This document shows, piece after piece, positions 26,673 through 34,697 of a stretch of DNA of 64,000 nucleotides (the stretch's first letter is position 1; the number at the start of each line of letters is the position of its first letter). The position numbers and the translations under genes are program-made. The notes under the pieces are model-generated. The model saw only the letters and a program-made list of their open reading frames with translations, was not told the origin of the DNA and did not search any database. This DNA comes from Bacteroidales bacterium (GTDB taxonomy: Bacteria > Bacteroidota > Bacteroidia > Bacteroidales > VadinHA17), in the NCBI GenBank assembly GCA_022865305.1, contig JALHSP010000034.1:34108-98107 (forward strand), in the 5' to 3' direction.

Positions 26673-26950
26673 TTAGATTTCAGTTTAATGTATTATTATA
26701 TTTATAAATATATCTGTTGACCCTGGGGACAGACTTATATTTTTATTAAAAAGAGAATATGACTTTCGTAGTCCTATTAATACGAAAAATAAAGGATAAT
26801 GTTTTGTACTTTGCCTGTCCGTTTTATAAATAAAACAGGACAAACAGCTCCATAATGGAAATCTGTTTAGAAGCTAAAACATTGACAATCAATGATTCCG
26901 GAAGTAATTTATGATTTCTTAAAAAAACGAGTCAAATAAAAATCCGTTCG
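26673..26950. other. Intergenic end of the accessory stretch
   Basis: 278 bp between the membrane protein and the DUF362 gene with no recognised gene. It includes GACCCTGGGGACAGACTTA (from about 26718), a sequence type often seen beside REP-associated or IS elements, but no direct copy of the tRNA-Cys 3' end was found here. Confidence 0.3.
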
Positions 26951-28015
26951 TCAAATTTTCTCCTGCAAAGCCGATTTCATCCAGATCAACTGCTTTTCAA
27001 TATTATCATTAAGCTTATAAGGCTTTATATGGTTGCTTATGCTTTCACCAACGATTTCAATCTTGTTTAAATCAGCTGTGCCTAATCCGGACTGTGCACA
27101 ATAGTTCAGATAACCGATTTTTGCAAAATCCACACCCATCAGCTCAACAGCCACACGGTCAGCGGCAAGCCAGTCGGTACTGACAACACAGACTCTATGG
27201 TCAACAGGAGTCCCATTGTTTGGACCATTTCCTTCCATACCTTCGAATCCGTCAATTACGGCAAGGTGCGGATGAAGGCGGGATGAAAGGTCGTACAGAT
27301 TATAATTGATCCCCCTGTAGCCACTTCCATGTACAATCGATTTGTCACTCCTTGTGCCCTCCTTGCGGTTTCTTCCAAAGGCAAATCCAGGATCTTTTAC
27401 AGGTGCACCAAATACAATATTCTTCAGAGAAAGAGTAACTATTGTCCGGTCATGAGTTTTCATCCTGGCCACCGATATTATATAGGAATCCGGACTGAGC
27501 AACACACGTGAAAACCTCACAGGATGAGGCTTGAAATCTTTTTCATCAAATACGTACAGTATTTCAGATCCTTCCTGATCCAGGTCAACCAGTTTTACAG
27601 GATATTTATTCGCAAGCCGGTAATATCCATAATTACTAAATCCGTCGAATGTAGGTCCATTGGCAGCTGACTCTGCAATAATTACATTATCCAGCTTCCT
27701 GATCGATTTTAGAAATTCCAGTATGCCTTCAAGGGTATCAGCATGGGTTGCGCATAAAGGAACGTCAATAGAGACATTGTTTGGTTTGAGAACTACACGA
27801 CGATTCCCGATAGCCTGTCTGATTCTCTTCGAGTAAGGCTGGAGAGCACGGAATGCAAGGTCAGCTCTGTTGTCACCTGATGTAATAGCAACACTTGCAG
27901 GTATTTGTTCCTGTTTATTAACGGAAGTGAAGTTATTTAAAGGGCCAACAAAAGAGGCGGCAACTCCTCCCATAAGAGACGTTTTAAGGAAATTCCGGCG
28001 GTTAATGGTATTCAT
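26951..28015 (-). CDS. DUF362-family protein with Tat signal
   Basis: 354 residues beginning with a twin-arginine signal (NRRNFLKTSLMGGVAASF), so it is probably exported folded. The body matches DUF362 proteins: VVLKPNNVSIDVP, LDNVIIAESAANG, ISVARMKTHDRTIVTLSLKN and AVIDGFEGMEGNGP. The role of the family is not established; some members carry iron-sulphur clusters, but no cysteine-rich ferredoxin motif is visible here. It follows the C1 peptidase gene by 18 bp on the same strand and is probably co-transcribed with it. Confidence 0.85.
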   Translation of the reverse strand: MNTINRRNFLKTSLMGGVAASFVGPLNNFTSVNKQEQIPASVAITSGDNRADLAFRALQPYSKRIRQAIGNRRVVLKPNNVSIDVPLCATHADTLEGILEFLKSIRKLDNVIIAESAANGPTFDGFSNYGYYRLANKYPVKLVDLDQEGSEILYVFDEKDFKPHPVRFSRVLLSPDSYIISVARMKTHDRTIVTLSLKNIVFGAPVKDPGFAFGRNRKEGTRSDKSIVHGSGYRGINYNLYDLSSRLHPHLAVIDGFEGMEGNGPNNGTPVDHRVCVVSTDWLAADRVAVELMGVDFAKIGYLNYCAQSGLGTADLNKIEIVGESISNHIKPYKLNDNIEKQLIWMKSALQEKI

Positions 28016-28033
28016 AATGAATTTTTTTAGGTT

Positions 28034-29278
28034 TTAAAATTTTCCCAGCAGATCCTTTACCGCATCCTTATGCACCATAAAGTCCATCATTTTCAGCTTC
28101 ACATAATCCTCTGAAAAGAAGTAATAACCAAACTCTTTAGCATTGGGATCATTATTGCGGGAACCTGAACCGGAATCCTTTATCAGGAACCAGTCTCTGC
28201 CATCTTTTTCCAGATATCCTACAAGATGCACGCCGTGGTCATCAGTTGTTGTATTGTTTGAAAATCTGAACTGGCGTGCATCATCATTTATATATGCCGA
28301 TGGAATATCAAAGTCTGGGACGACAGCGCACTGGGTCATCCGGTCAAATCCGGGTTCCGAAATATCACCCCCGATGCTGACACTATATCCTTTTCTGATG
28401 ACACTCTTTAAGGTTGCCATATAAACATCGAGGGGAACATTATGATAATCAGCACTGTGCCACCAGTTATCAGGAACTTTGTACTCTACCTTTTTATAAA
28501 ATGGTTCCTGAGAATAGGAAAGGATATCCACATAATCATCCGGATTAATCTTAATAACTTCTTTCAGATACTGAACGGGTGTGATTTTCTTCCCGCTTAA
28601 CGTAATTTCTGCAGGAGGCTCTCCTATGTAATGGTTCATGATAGATTTGATGGTGGCAATTGCTGCCTCTTCATCCCAGGAAGAATTAGCCTTCAGTGAT
28701 TCCAGGTAACTTTTCATCTCATCAAACATAACCTGGTGATTGTGATACTTCCGTTCATTTAACAGACCGGTATATGCATCAAGGGGAACAACACCATACT
28801 TTTTCCAGATTCGTGTAACTGCATTGGCTTCAGAGCCTTCTTCAAATGCCGAGTTCCCACGCTCCCCAATATATCGCCGGGCTTTTTCGACAAATTCCCA
28901 GTACACAGTAAACATTTCCGACAGCCTGACTTGTAATTTATTGATACGATAAGCCTCAGATTCCAAGAATGAAGTTGTGGAAAAACACCAGCATGTACTA
29001 GTATTCCCCTGTGAAACAGGAGCATTATGCCACTGCTGATTTTTATACAGGTCAAATTTATTGGGTAAAGATGCTGAAGAAAGATCAACCATAAAGCTTT
29101 TATTAACCCTGGCAGGTTCGATTCTTTCTTTCACCTCGCGGTCATCCCTGAGGATGGAATTCTGGAAAAAACCAGGTTGCGGTGCCCTGAAAACAGCTTT
29201 GTCTTTATTCTGTCCTGAAACACTTACAGATACAGAAAAGAGTACTGCTACTGCAAATAATAATATATTCTTCTTCAT
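28034..29278 (-). CDS. Exported C1-family (bleomycin hydrolase/aminopeptidase C-like) cysteine peptidase
   Basis: 414 residues from the ATG at 29278, chosen because it opens a clear signal peptide (MKKNILLFAVAVLFSVSVSV); an upstream in-frame ATG at 29359 would add 27 residues in front of it. The papain-like site is visible: PVSQGNTSTCWCFSTTSFLE with the catalytic Cys after the oxyanion Gln, HGVHLVGY with the catalytic His, and IKDSGSG with the Asn position replaced by a K-D-S context. The family (PF03051) includes peptidases that trim peptides from the C- or N-terminus. It probably forms an operon with the DUF362 gene downstream. Confidence 0.85.
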   Translation of the reverse strand: MKKNILLFAVAVLFSVSVSVSGQNKDKAVFRAPQPGFFQNSILRDDREVKERIEPARVNKSFMVDLSSASLPNKFDLYKNQQWHNAPVSQGNTSTCWCFSTTSFLESEAYRINKLQVRLSEMFTVYWEFVEKARRYIGERGNSAFEEGSEANAVTRIWKKYGVVPLDAYTGLLNERKYHNHQVMFDEMKSYLESLKANSSWDEEAAIATIKSIMNHYIGEPPAEITLSGKKITPVQYLKEVIKINPDDYVDILSYSQEPFYKKVEYKVPDNWWHSADYHNVPLDVYMATLKSVIRKGYSVSIGGDISEPGFDRMTQCAVVPDFDIPSAYINDDARQFRFSNNTTTDDHGVHLVGYLEKDGRDWFLIKDSGSGSRNNDPNAKEFGYYFFSEDYVKLKMMDFMVHKDAVKDLLGKF

Positions 29279-29396
29279 GATAAAGTGTAAAATATTTAAA
29301 AGTTTGAATTTACTGTTTTTTCTGATGGATGAATTATCGTTCAGTTTATCAAGGATCATAAGGTATTAAATATAAGAAAGTATCAATATTTATTCA

Positions 29397-31385
29397 TCAC
29401 TTTAGTTTAATAATTCTGCATACTCCGGCAAATCCGGGAGTTTTGACCCGGCAAATATATAAACCGGGCTGAGCTTCAACTCCTGAATCACTGCGGCCAT
29501 CCCAGCTAACTAACATTTGCCCTGGATAATGAATATCATTTGTCAGTGTCCGGATTTTCATTCCCGATAATGAGAAAATATTTACTGAGACATGATTTTC
29601 TGTCGGGAGAGTAAAGGAGATATCTGTATGATTCCTCATCGGATTCGGAGCGACTTTTAATACCAGGTTATTTAATCCGAAATTGTCTTTAATCCCCAGC
29701 GCTTCATTCACTCTCACAACCGCAGTATCAAGATTACTGATATGGATATTATCGAACCAGATCTTTTTGCCAAGAATGTCTGTATATTCAGTTGATATTT
29801 CCAGCCTGTCAACTTTTGTCCAGTCAAACTTACCTTCCGGATTATACCAGGTTCCGTCGTCCCATGATCCGCGTTCTGTAAACGATGTCAGCGGAATACG
29901 TACATGATGCCATCTTCTGTCCCATTCAGCATCTTCCTCATCAATTGTAGTCCCCATCCGCCATGGATGGTCATCCGGGGCATCAGTTTTGGAATCACGG
30001 AATCGTATTTCGAATTTAATACCCGGTTCACTGCCTCTAACCATAAGATCGAGAGCATAATTTTCTGAAACAAGCCTGGTCAGATCTTTATCCGGAATAA
30101 AATTGAAGCCAACAGCATTATACTGGTTGAAGCCATTCCAGTAAAGGCAGTAACGATCATTGTCGGGAAGGTTGTCAGAATAAAAGTTTATGGGTCCGCT
30201 GCTATAGCTGGCATTCTCAATCTTCTGCTCAATATAATCAGTATAGATCAGGAATCCTGTTGAATCCGGACGGATCGAAAAAGGCGTCTGTGGCGGCACA
30301 ATAAAGTCAAGGGAATCAAGTAACCGGACATTAAGATCATGCTCGAAAAATGCATCCGATCCTTTATTGAAAAGTCCGAAGCCTCCTTTATAATCCCACA
30401 TGGTCCATGGTATATTGTTTTCTTCAAGATAATCCCTTACAACCTTATACCAGTAGCATCTGTCGGCATCATCGCTGTTAGGGATATAAACGCCAAGCTC
30501 ACCGCAGAAGATATTGACATTTCTCGAATTTCTGAAGATGATCGCATTATCTATCAGTTGTTTGACATGACTGATAGTTCCGTCTGAAGGATAATTATTC
30601 AGGCTGTTCTCAATCCATGTTCCTTGTAGTGAAACAGGGCAGACAGGCATTTCGGCAGAGTTGTATGGAAATGGTACTCCTGCCAGAGGAGCCATAGAAG
30701 GAGAGACCCAGGTAGCTCCCTGGTGAGTGAACATAAAAGGATCATAAAAATGGAAAGTATAGAGAAGGTTTGGATCGGTATAAACAGGCAGATTTTTTAA
30801 TTCAGTATACGTATTGTAACCTGAACCACCTACGATAATTGTATGTTTTGTATCATAGTTTCTGATGGCATTTATTGCCTGGTTTTGAATGGTGCCCCAG
30901 GTTGACGTTGTTATACCATGCGGCTCATTCAGGATTTCATACAAGATATATTGTGTGCGGTCTTTATAATGTGAAGCCATTTGTGACCACACTTTTACCA
31001 GGATATCTGCCACATCAGGACTTGTATCGCCATCCGGATCAAAACTGTGGTTGTCGAGAATAAGGTAAAGGTGCAACTGTTCGCACCAGGTTACTGCGGA
31101 ATCAAGAAATGAAAAATAAAGCGGATCAAGTGTATAAGACGGACTTCCGGAAGTCATATCATGCATTGCAATTGGCAGCCTTATTACATCACATCCGAGG
31201 CTCTTGATATTTACCAGGTCCTTTTTAGTGAATTTTGTGAATTGTATCTCTCCGGGGCTGCCTACCTGGAACCAGCTTGTCAGGTTTACTCCCCTCGAAA
31301 ATGGAGCCTGTGATCTTAATGGATTGATACAGGATATGAAAAATATTATCAAAATCCATTTTATATTTCCTTTGCCTGCTGACAC
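29397..31385 (-). CDS. Secreted GH5-family glycoside hydrolase with T9SS sorting domain
   Basis: 662 residues: signal peptide (1-26), GH5 TIM barrel (about 30-365) with acid/base Glu154 in YEILNEPHG and nucleophile Glu296 in FCGELGVY, a carbohydrate-binding-like beta-sandwich (about 385-555, ending KIWFDNIHISNLD), and a T9SS type A sorting domain (VAPNPMRNHTDISF ... GLYICRVKTPG). GH5 enzymes cleave beta-1,4 glucans, mannans or related polymers; the subfamily cannot be assigned by eye. The upstream GH26 locus makes a glucomannan-type substrate plausible. The GH20-like gene diverges from it across a 153-bp gap. Confidence 0.9.
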   Translation of the reverse strand: MSAGKGNIKWILIIFFISCINPLRSQAPFSRGVNLTSWFQVGSPGEIQFTKFTKKDLVNIKSLGCDVIRLPIAMHDMTSGSPSYTLDPLYFSFLDSAVTWCEQLHLYLILDNHSFDPDGDTSPDVADILVKVWSQMASHYKDRTQYILYEILNEPHGITTSTWGTIQNQAINAIRNYDTKHTIIVGGSGYNTYTELKNLPVYTDPNLLYTFHFYDPFMFTHQGATWVSPSMAPLAGVPFPYNSAEMPVCPVSLQGTWIENSLNNYPSDGTISHVKQLIDNAIIFRNSRNVNIFCGELGVYIPNSDDADRCYWYKVVRDYLEENNIPWTMWDYKGGFGLFNKGSDAFFEHDLNVRLLDSLDFIVPPQTPFSIRPDSTGFLIYTDYIEQKIENASYSSGPINFYSDNLPDNDRYCLYWNGFNQYNAVGFNFIPDKDLTRLVSENYALDLMVRGSEPGIKFEIRFRDSKTDAPDDHPWRMGTTIDEEDAEWDRRWHHVRIPLTSFTERGSWDDGTWYNPEGKFDWTKVDRLEISTEYTDILGKKIWFDNIHISNLDTAVVRVNEALGIKDNFGLNNLVLKVAPNPMRNHTDISFTLPTENHVSVNIFSLSGMKIRTLTNDIHYPGQMLVSWDGRSDSGVEAQPGLYICRVKTPGFAGVCRIIKLK

Positions 31386-31538
31386 TTTGGATACGGATTA
31401 GTCAGAACATAAAGTTAAGAAGAACCAAAGCTAAGATAATTACAATTTTTGTTTAAGTGTAATATTTGGAGGCGATTCAAAATTGAATATCTTTAGAAAT
31501 ATATCAGTCCCTTTAAAAATCCATTAAAAAAAACGACC

Positions 31539-32654
31539 ATGAAATATTACATGACTGTTTTTCTGATTGTTATATGCTTCACGGCTTTTTCACAAAAACC
31601 TGTTCTTTCTGCAGGTAAACTGGATGAGCTAATGCCGGTTCGCGGATTTTGCATTGCTGCACCACAACCGGAAGATCTTGAGGAGTTTATCAGATTTATT
31701 GATGAAGAGCTTAGCCCGAGGAAGGTAAACACTCTGATCCTCAGGGTTGATTATAATTATCAGTATAAAAGCCACCCGGAGCTCAGAGACTCAATCGCTC
31801 TTTCCAAAAAGGACGTTAATAAGCTGGTGGAAGCTTGCAGCAGGAATAAAATCCGCGTAATTCCCCAGGTAAATCTGCTTGGACATCAATCATGGGCAGG
31901 CCGAATCGGAAATTTATTGAAAGTGTATCCCGAGTTTGATGAGACTCCTCTCGTAAAGATGCCCGAAAAATATGTCTGGCCAAATCCTGACGGATTATAT
32001 TGTAAAAGCTATTGTCCGCTTCATCCCGGGGTCCACGATGTTGTGTTTGAAATAGTAGACGAGATTTGTGAGGCATTTGAAACAGATGCATTTCATGCAG
32101 GAATGGATGAAGTTTTCTATATTGGCGAAAAGCAGTGTCCCCGATGTTCAGGGAAGGATAAAGCTGAGTTATTTGCAGGTGAAATAAGGACAATCCGTGA
32201 TCATCTTGCAATAAAAGGGCGTCAGCTTTGGATATGGGGCGACAGGCTGATTGACGGAAAAACAACCGGGATAGGTGAATGGGAAGGGAGCTATAATAAT
32301 ACATACAGAGCCATTGATATGATCCCGAAAGATGTAATCATCTGCGACTGGCATTATGAGCGTCCTGACCAAACGCCTGTTTATTTTGCCATGAAAGGGC
32401 TTAATGTTGTCACCTGTCCATGGAGGAACCCCGACAATGCAGTTTTACAGGCACAGGATATGATAAGATTCCGGGATCATTCAACCCGGGAAATGAAAGG
32501 TCGTTTTATGGGAATGGTGCAGACAGTCTGGTCGGGTGCAGGACAGTTTCTTGATAGTTACTACGGAAGAAAAACAGAAAATGATTCGAATACCCCTGTA
32601 AACTGTTTCAAAGCACTATATGATGAAATAGACAGGCTTTCTGATATGAAATGA
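31539..32654 (+). CDS. GH20-like family glycosidase, exported
   Basis: 371 residues with signal peptide MKYYMTVFLIVICFTAFSQ. The barrel contains FHAGMDEVFYIG with the Asp190-Glu191 pair that GH20 beta-N-acetylhexosaminidases use for substrate-assisted catalysis, plus NLLGHQSWAGRIGNLL and late tryptophan motifs (QTVWSGAGQF). It lacks the extra N-terminal GH20b domain of full-length hexosaminidases, so it is shorter than the classical enzymes. Substrate is unknown: an N-acetylhexosaminide is the family expectation. It is transcribed divergently from the GH5 gene. Confidence 0.8.
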   Translation: MKYYMTVFLIVICFTAFSQKPVLSAGKLDELMPVRGFCIAAPQPEDLEEFIRFIDEELSPRKVNTLILRVDYNYQYKSHPELRDSIALSKKDVNKLVEACSRNKIRVIPQVNLLGHQSWAGRIGNLLKVYPEFDETPLVKMPEKYVWPNPDGLYCKSYCPLHPGVHDVVFEIVDEICEAFETDAFHAGMDEVFYIGEKQCPRCSGKDKAELFAGEIRTIRDHLAIKGRQLWIWGDRLIDGKTTGIGEWEGSYNNTYRAIDMIPKDVIICDWHYERPDQTPVYFAMKGLNVVTCPWRNPDNAVLQAQDMIRFRDHSTREMKGRFMGMVQTVWSGAGQFLDSYYGRKTENDSNTPVNCFKALYDEIDRLSDMK

Positions 32655-32660
32655 TCGATT

Positions 32661-32736
32661 GAGGGTGTATCAAAAAGGCACCACCTCCTCCTGACACTTC
32701 GGTCAGGGTGGTTTATACGAATTTTGAGACGGACTC
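32661..32736. mobile_element. Small MITE-like element with terminal inverted repeats; also likely bidirectional terminator
   Basis: GAGGGTGTATCAAAA at the left end and TTTTGAGACGGACTC at the right end form imperfect 15-bp terminal inverted repeats resembling IS1182-type ends. Between them a hairpin (CCTGAC-ACTTCG-GTCAGG, 32690-32707, extendable with ACCAC/GTGGT) sits between two convergent genes, where it may serve as terminator. Confidence 0.5.
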
Positions 32737-32745
32737 ATTTATCGA

Positions 32746-33519
32746 TCAAAATATTTTTAGCTGGAAATTTACCGGTACCATAAACCATACAGGAACCGGT
32801 ATTCCATTCTGTTTACCAGGCCGGAATTTTGGCAGGGTACTCACTACCCTGATTGCCTCCTGATCAAGAAGCGGATCAACACCTCCCAATATCTCTATCC
32901 TGTTAACGGAACCATCCGCATTCACAACAAATTTCAATGTTACTTTCCCCTGGATGTTATTCATGATTGCTTCTTCCGGATATTTTATATTCTTTGCTAT
33001 ATAGTCCAGCAGTGCCTGGTTTCCTCCCGGAAATTCAGGCATCTCTTTTGCAAAAATCACTGGTTCGATTTCAACAGGTATTTCCGGTTCAGATATAGCA
33101 TCTGTAATGAAAGCAATAGTATCGTTAACATCTTTATCGGTTAAAGTAGTTGTCAGTTCTTCGGTGGTTGGAATAAAATCTGTGGGTAGTGTGGTATCTG
33201 TTGCTACCACCGGTACAACATTCTTCATTGCCTTGAAAAGCTCAGCCGGCGGTTTTACTTCAGGCTCTTTAATAACTTCAGGTTTGTAATCATCTATTGT
33301 GATTATTATAATTTCATCAGGTACTGGCAAGGCTCTGCCTGGTTCAGATTTCAGGAATAGCAGGACAACGATTACTGAACAGAATGCCAGCGCGCTGAGA
33401 ATAGAGAAGCTTGTTACTGATTTATAGCGTTTCCGGAGGTCGTATGCTCCGTATTCTTTGTTGCGGTTCTCGAATATGATTTCATCAAATGCCGGAACCT
33501 TATTTTCATTCCTCTTCAT
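32746..33519 (-). CDS. TonB-family energy transducer
   Basis: 257 residues from the ATG at 33519; an upstream ATG at 33549 would add ten residues not seen in the family. The start KRNENKVPAFDEIIFENRNKEYGAYDLRKRY is typical of Bacteroidota TonB proteins (the segment given here in part: FENRNKEYGAYDLR). It has one membrane anchor at about 40-60, a Pro/Val/Glu-rich periplasmic linker and a C-terminal TonB domain (EFPGGNQALLDYIAKNIKYP ... GKVTLKFVVNADGSV, LPKFRPGKQNG). It couples the inner-membrane proton gradient to SusC-type transporters. ExbB/ExbD genes are not in the window. Confidence 0.93.
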   Translation of the reverse strand: MKRNENKVPAFDEIIFENRNKEYGAYDLRKRYKSVTSFSILSALAFCSVIVVLLFLKSEPGRALPVPDEIIIITIDDYKPEVIKEPEVKPPAELFKAMKNVVPVVATDTTLPTDFIPTTEELTTTLTDKDVNDTIAFITDAISEPEIPVEIEPVIFAKEMPEFPGGNQALLDYIAKNIKYPEEAIMNNIQGKVTLKFVVNADGSVNRIEILGGVDPLLDQEAIRVVSTLPKFRPGKQNGIPVPVWFMVPVNFQLKIF

Positions 33520-33693
33520 TTTAATAGGTTTTAGTTGTAAAACATCCACAGGACAACCGTTTTAGCTATACTAATAAAGAGGTGTTTCTTCAGATAATTA
33601 TGAACAAAAACAGTGCCAGTCTTGCCGGTCTTGCCAGTCTCATTTGTAACTAAGGTTTATTTTGACTTTCATGACTTGCACGACCTGCACGAC

Positions 33694-34584
33694 TCATCTA
33701 TAAGTTCTCGTCATTGAGGCTGGTACAACAATCACAAAATCAGCCTTCCCTTTGCTCTTTTCATCCATTTTGTCTGTTTCATCCTGAAGAACAGTTGTGA
33801 TTGTTGCGACTTTTAAACCGGGCGAATATTTATTCAGGTACCAGATGATCCCCATATACCTTTCGGAATGATAGCTTCCGTTGTAATGAATTACAGTCTG
33901 TTCCGGCTGGCGGTATTTAACAATCGAATTTGCCATTGTTGCATCTTTAATAGCCTGTGCTTTTGGTAAATTCTCGCTTACCTTCTGAGCCATCGGTCCG
34001 CCTATTGAGCTTCCCATCGACAGCATATCTTTATAACATGGAAGTTCAGGATCATATTCAATAGGCAGAGGGACAATATATTTCAACCCTTCAGGGGAGA
34101 TTTCCTGAAGTGCTTCAAATCCCCCTGAATTGACAACAGAAGCATATCTCCTTGGAATATTGGTGGCAATGAATTTCAGTCCATTATTTTTAGCAAAATC
34201 CAGCAGGAGTTTATAATTGGTCTTGTAATTATTCCAGAGACGAACTTCACTTTCGAATGAGGATTCTTTAATTATTCCTGAAAAATACTCATCAATAAGC
34301 ATCTGGTTGTCAGTTTCAAACATTTCAGCAGCAAGGACCAGTTCTTTACCTTTCATGTCAAATAGGTTCTTTGTCATCTCGAACTCCAGCCAGTGTGCAA
34401 TGGGATTATCATGCAGTTCCCCGAAAAAAATAACGTCAGCTTTCGATACCTCTTTGAGCATATCTCCGTAATCGGCTTTTCTCCCTTCGCCTGTAAAGAT
34501 CCTGTAAGCAGGTTTATCTTGTGCAGCGACGTTATTGAAAAAGAATATCAACAGAATAAGAAAAAATAATTTTAAGATTTTCAT
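33694..34584 (-). CDS. ChaN-like (haem-binding uptake, Tiki-superfamily) exported protein
   Basis: 296 residues from the ATG at 34584, which opens signal peptide MKILKLFFLILLIFFFNNVA; a longer frame to 34659 lacks a sensible start. The family signature FFGELHDNPIAHWLEFEM is followed by VLAAEMFETDNQ and, later, IHYNGSYHSERYMGI, matching PF04187. ChaN binds haem and is linked to iron uptake, while related Tiki proteins are metalloproteases; the His/Glu pattern would suit either. It has its own gap on both sides, with a terminator separating it from the DUF5916 gene upstream. Confidence 0.85.
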   Translation of the reverse strand: MKILKLFFLILLIFFFNNVAAQDKPAYRIFTGEGRKADYGDMLKEVSKADVIFFGELHDNPIAHWLEFEMTKNLFDMKGKELVLAAEMFETDNQMLIDEYFSGIIKESSFESEVRLWNNYKTNYKLLLDFAKNNGLKFIATNIPRRYASVVNSGGFEALQEISPEGLKYIVPLPIEYDPELPCYKDMLSMGSSIGGPMAQKVSENLPKAQAIKDATMANSIVKYRQPEQTVIHYNGSYHSERYMGIIWYLNKYSPGLKVATITTVLQDETDKMDEKSKGKADFVIVVPASMTRTYR

Positions 34585-34649
34585 TTTTTCAGGTTTTTGA
34601 TCAATTACAAAGGAATGCAAAAAAGGTTTAAGTGGCACATGGCAAAAAA

Positions 34650-34671
34650 AAGGCTGCACTCAGACAGCCTT
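34650..34671 (-). terminator. Rho-independent terminator of the DUF5916 gene
   Basis: AAGGCTG - 8-nt loop - CAGCCTT, followed on the minus strand by a run of seven T. It lies 27 bp after the DUF5916 stop codon. Confidence 0.8.
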
Positions 34672-34697
34672 TTAACCTTAAATCTCAAACGTCATAC

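Noticed and set aside
26673..26950. Search for a duplicate of the tRNA-Cys 3' end as an attachment site
   Set aside because: No repeat of GGCGGTTCGAATCCGCC or the acceptor end was found by eye, so no att site is claimed.
31816..32304. 162-codon antisense frame within the GH20-like gene
   Set aside because: It is a shadow of the plus-strand gene, which has a signal peptide and catalytic motif; no family resemblance on the minus strand.
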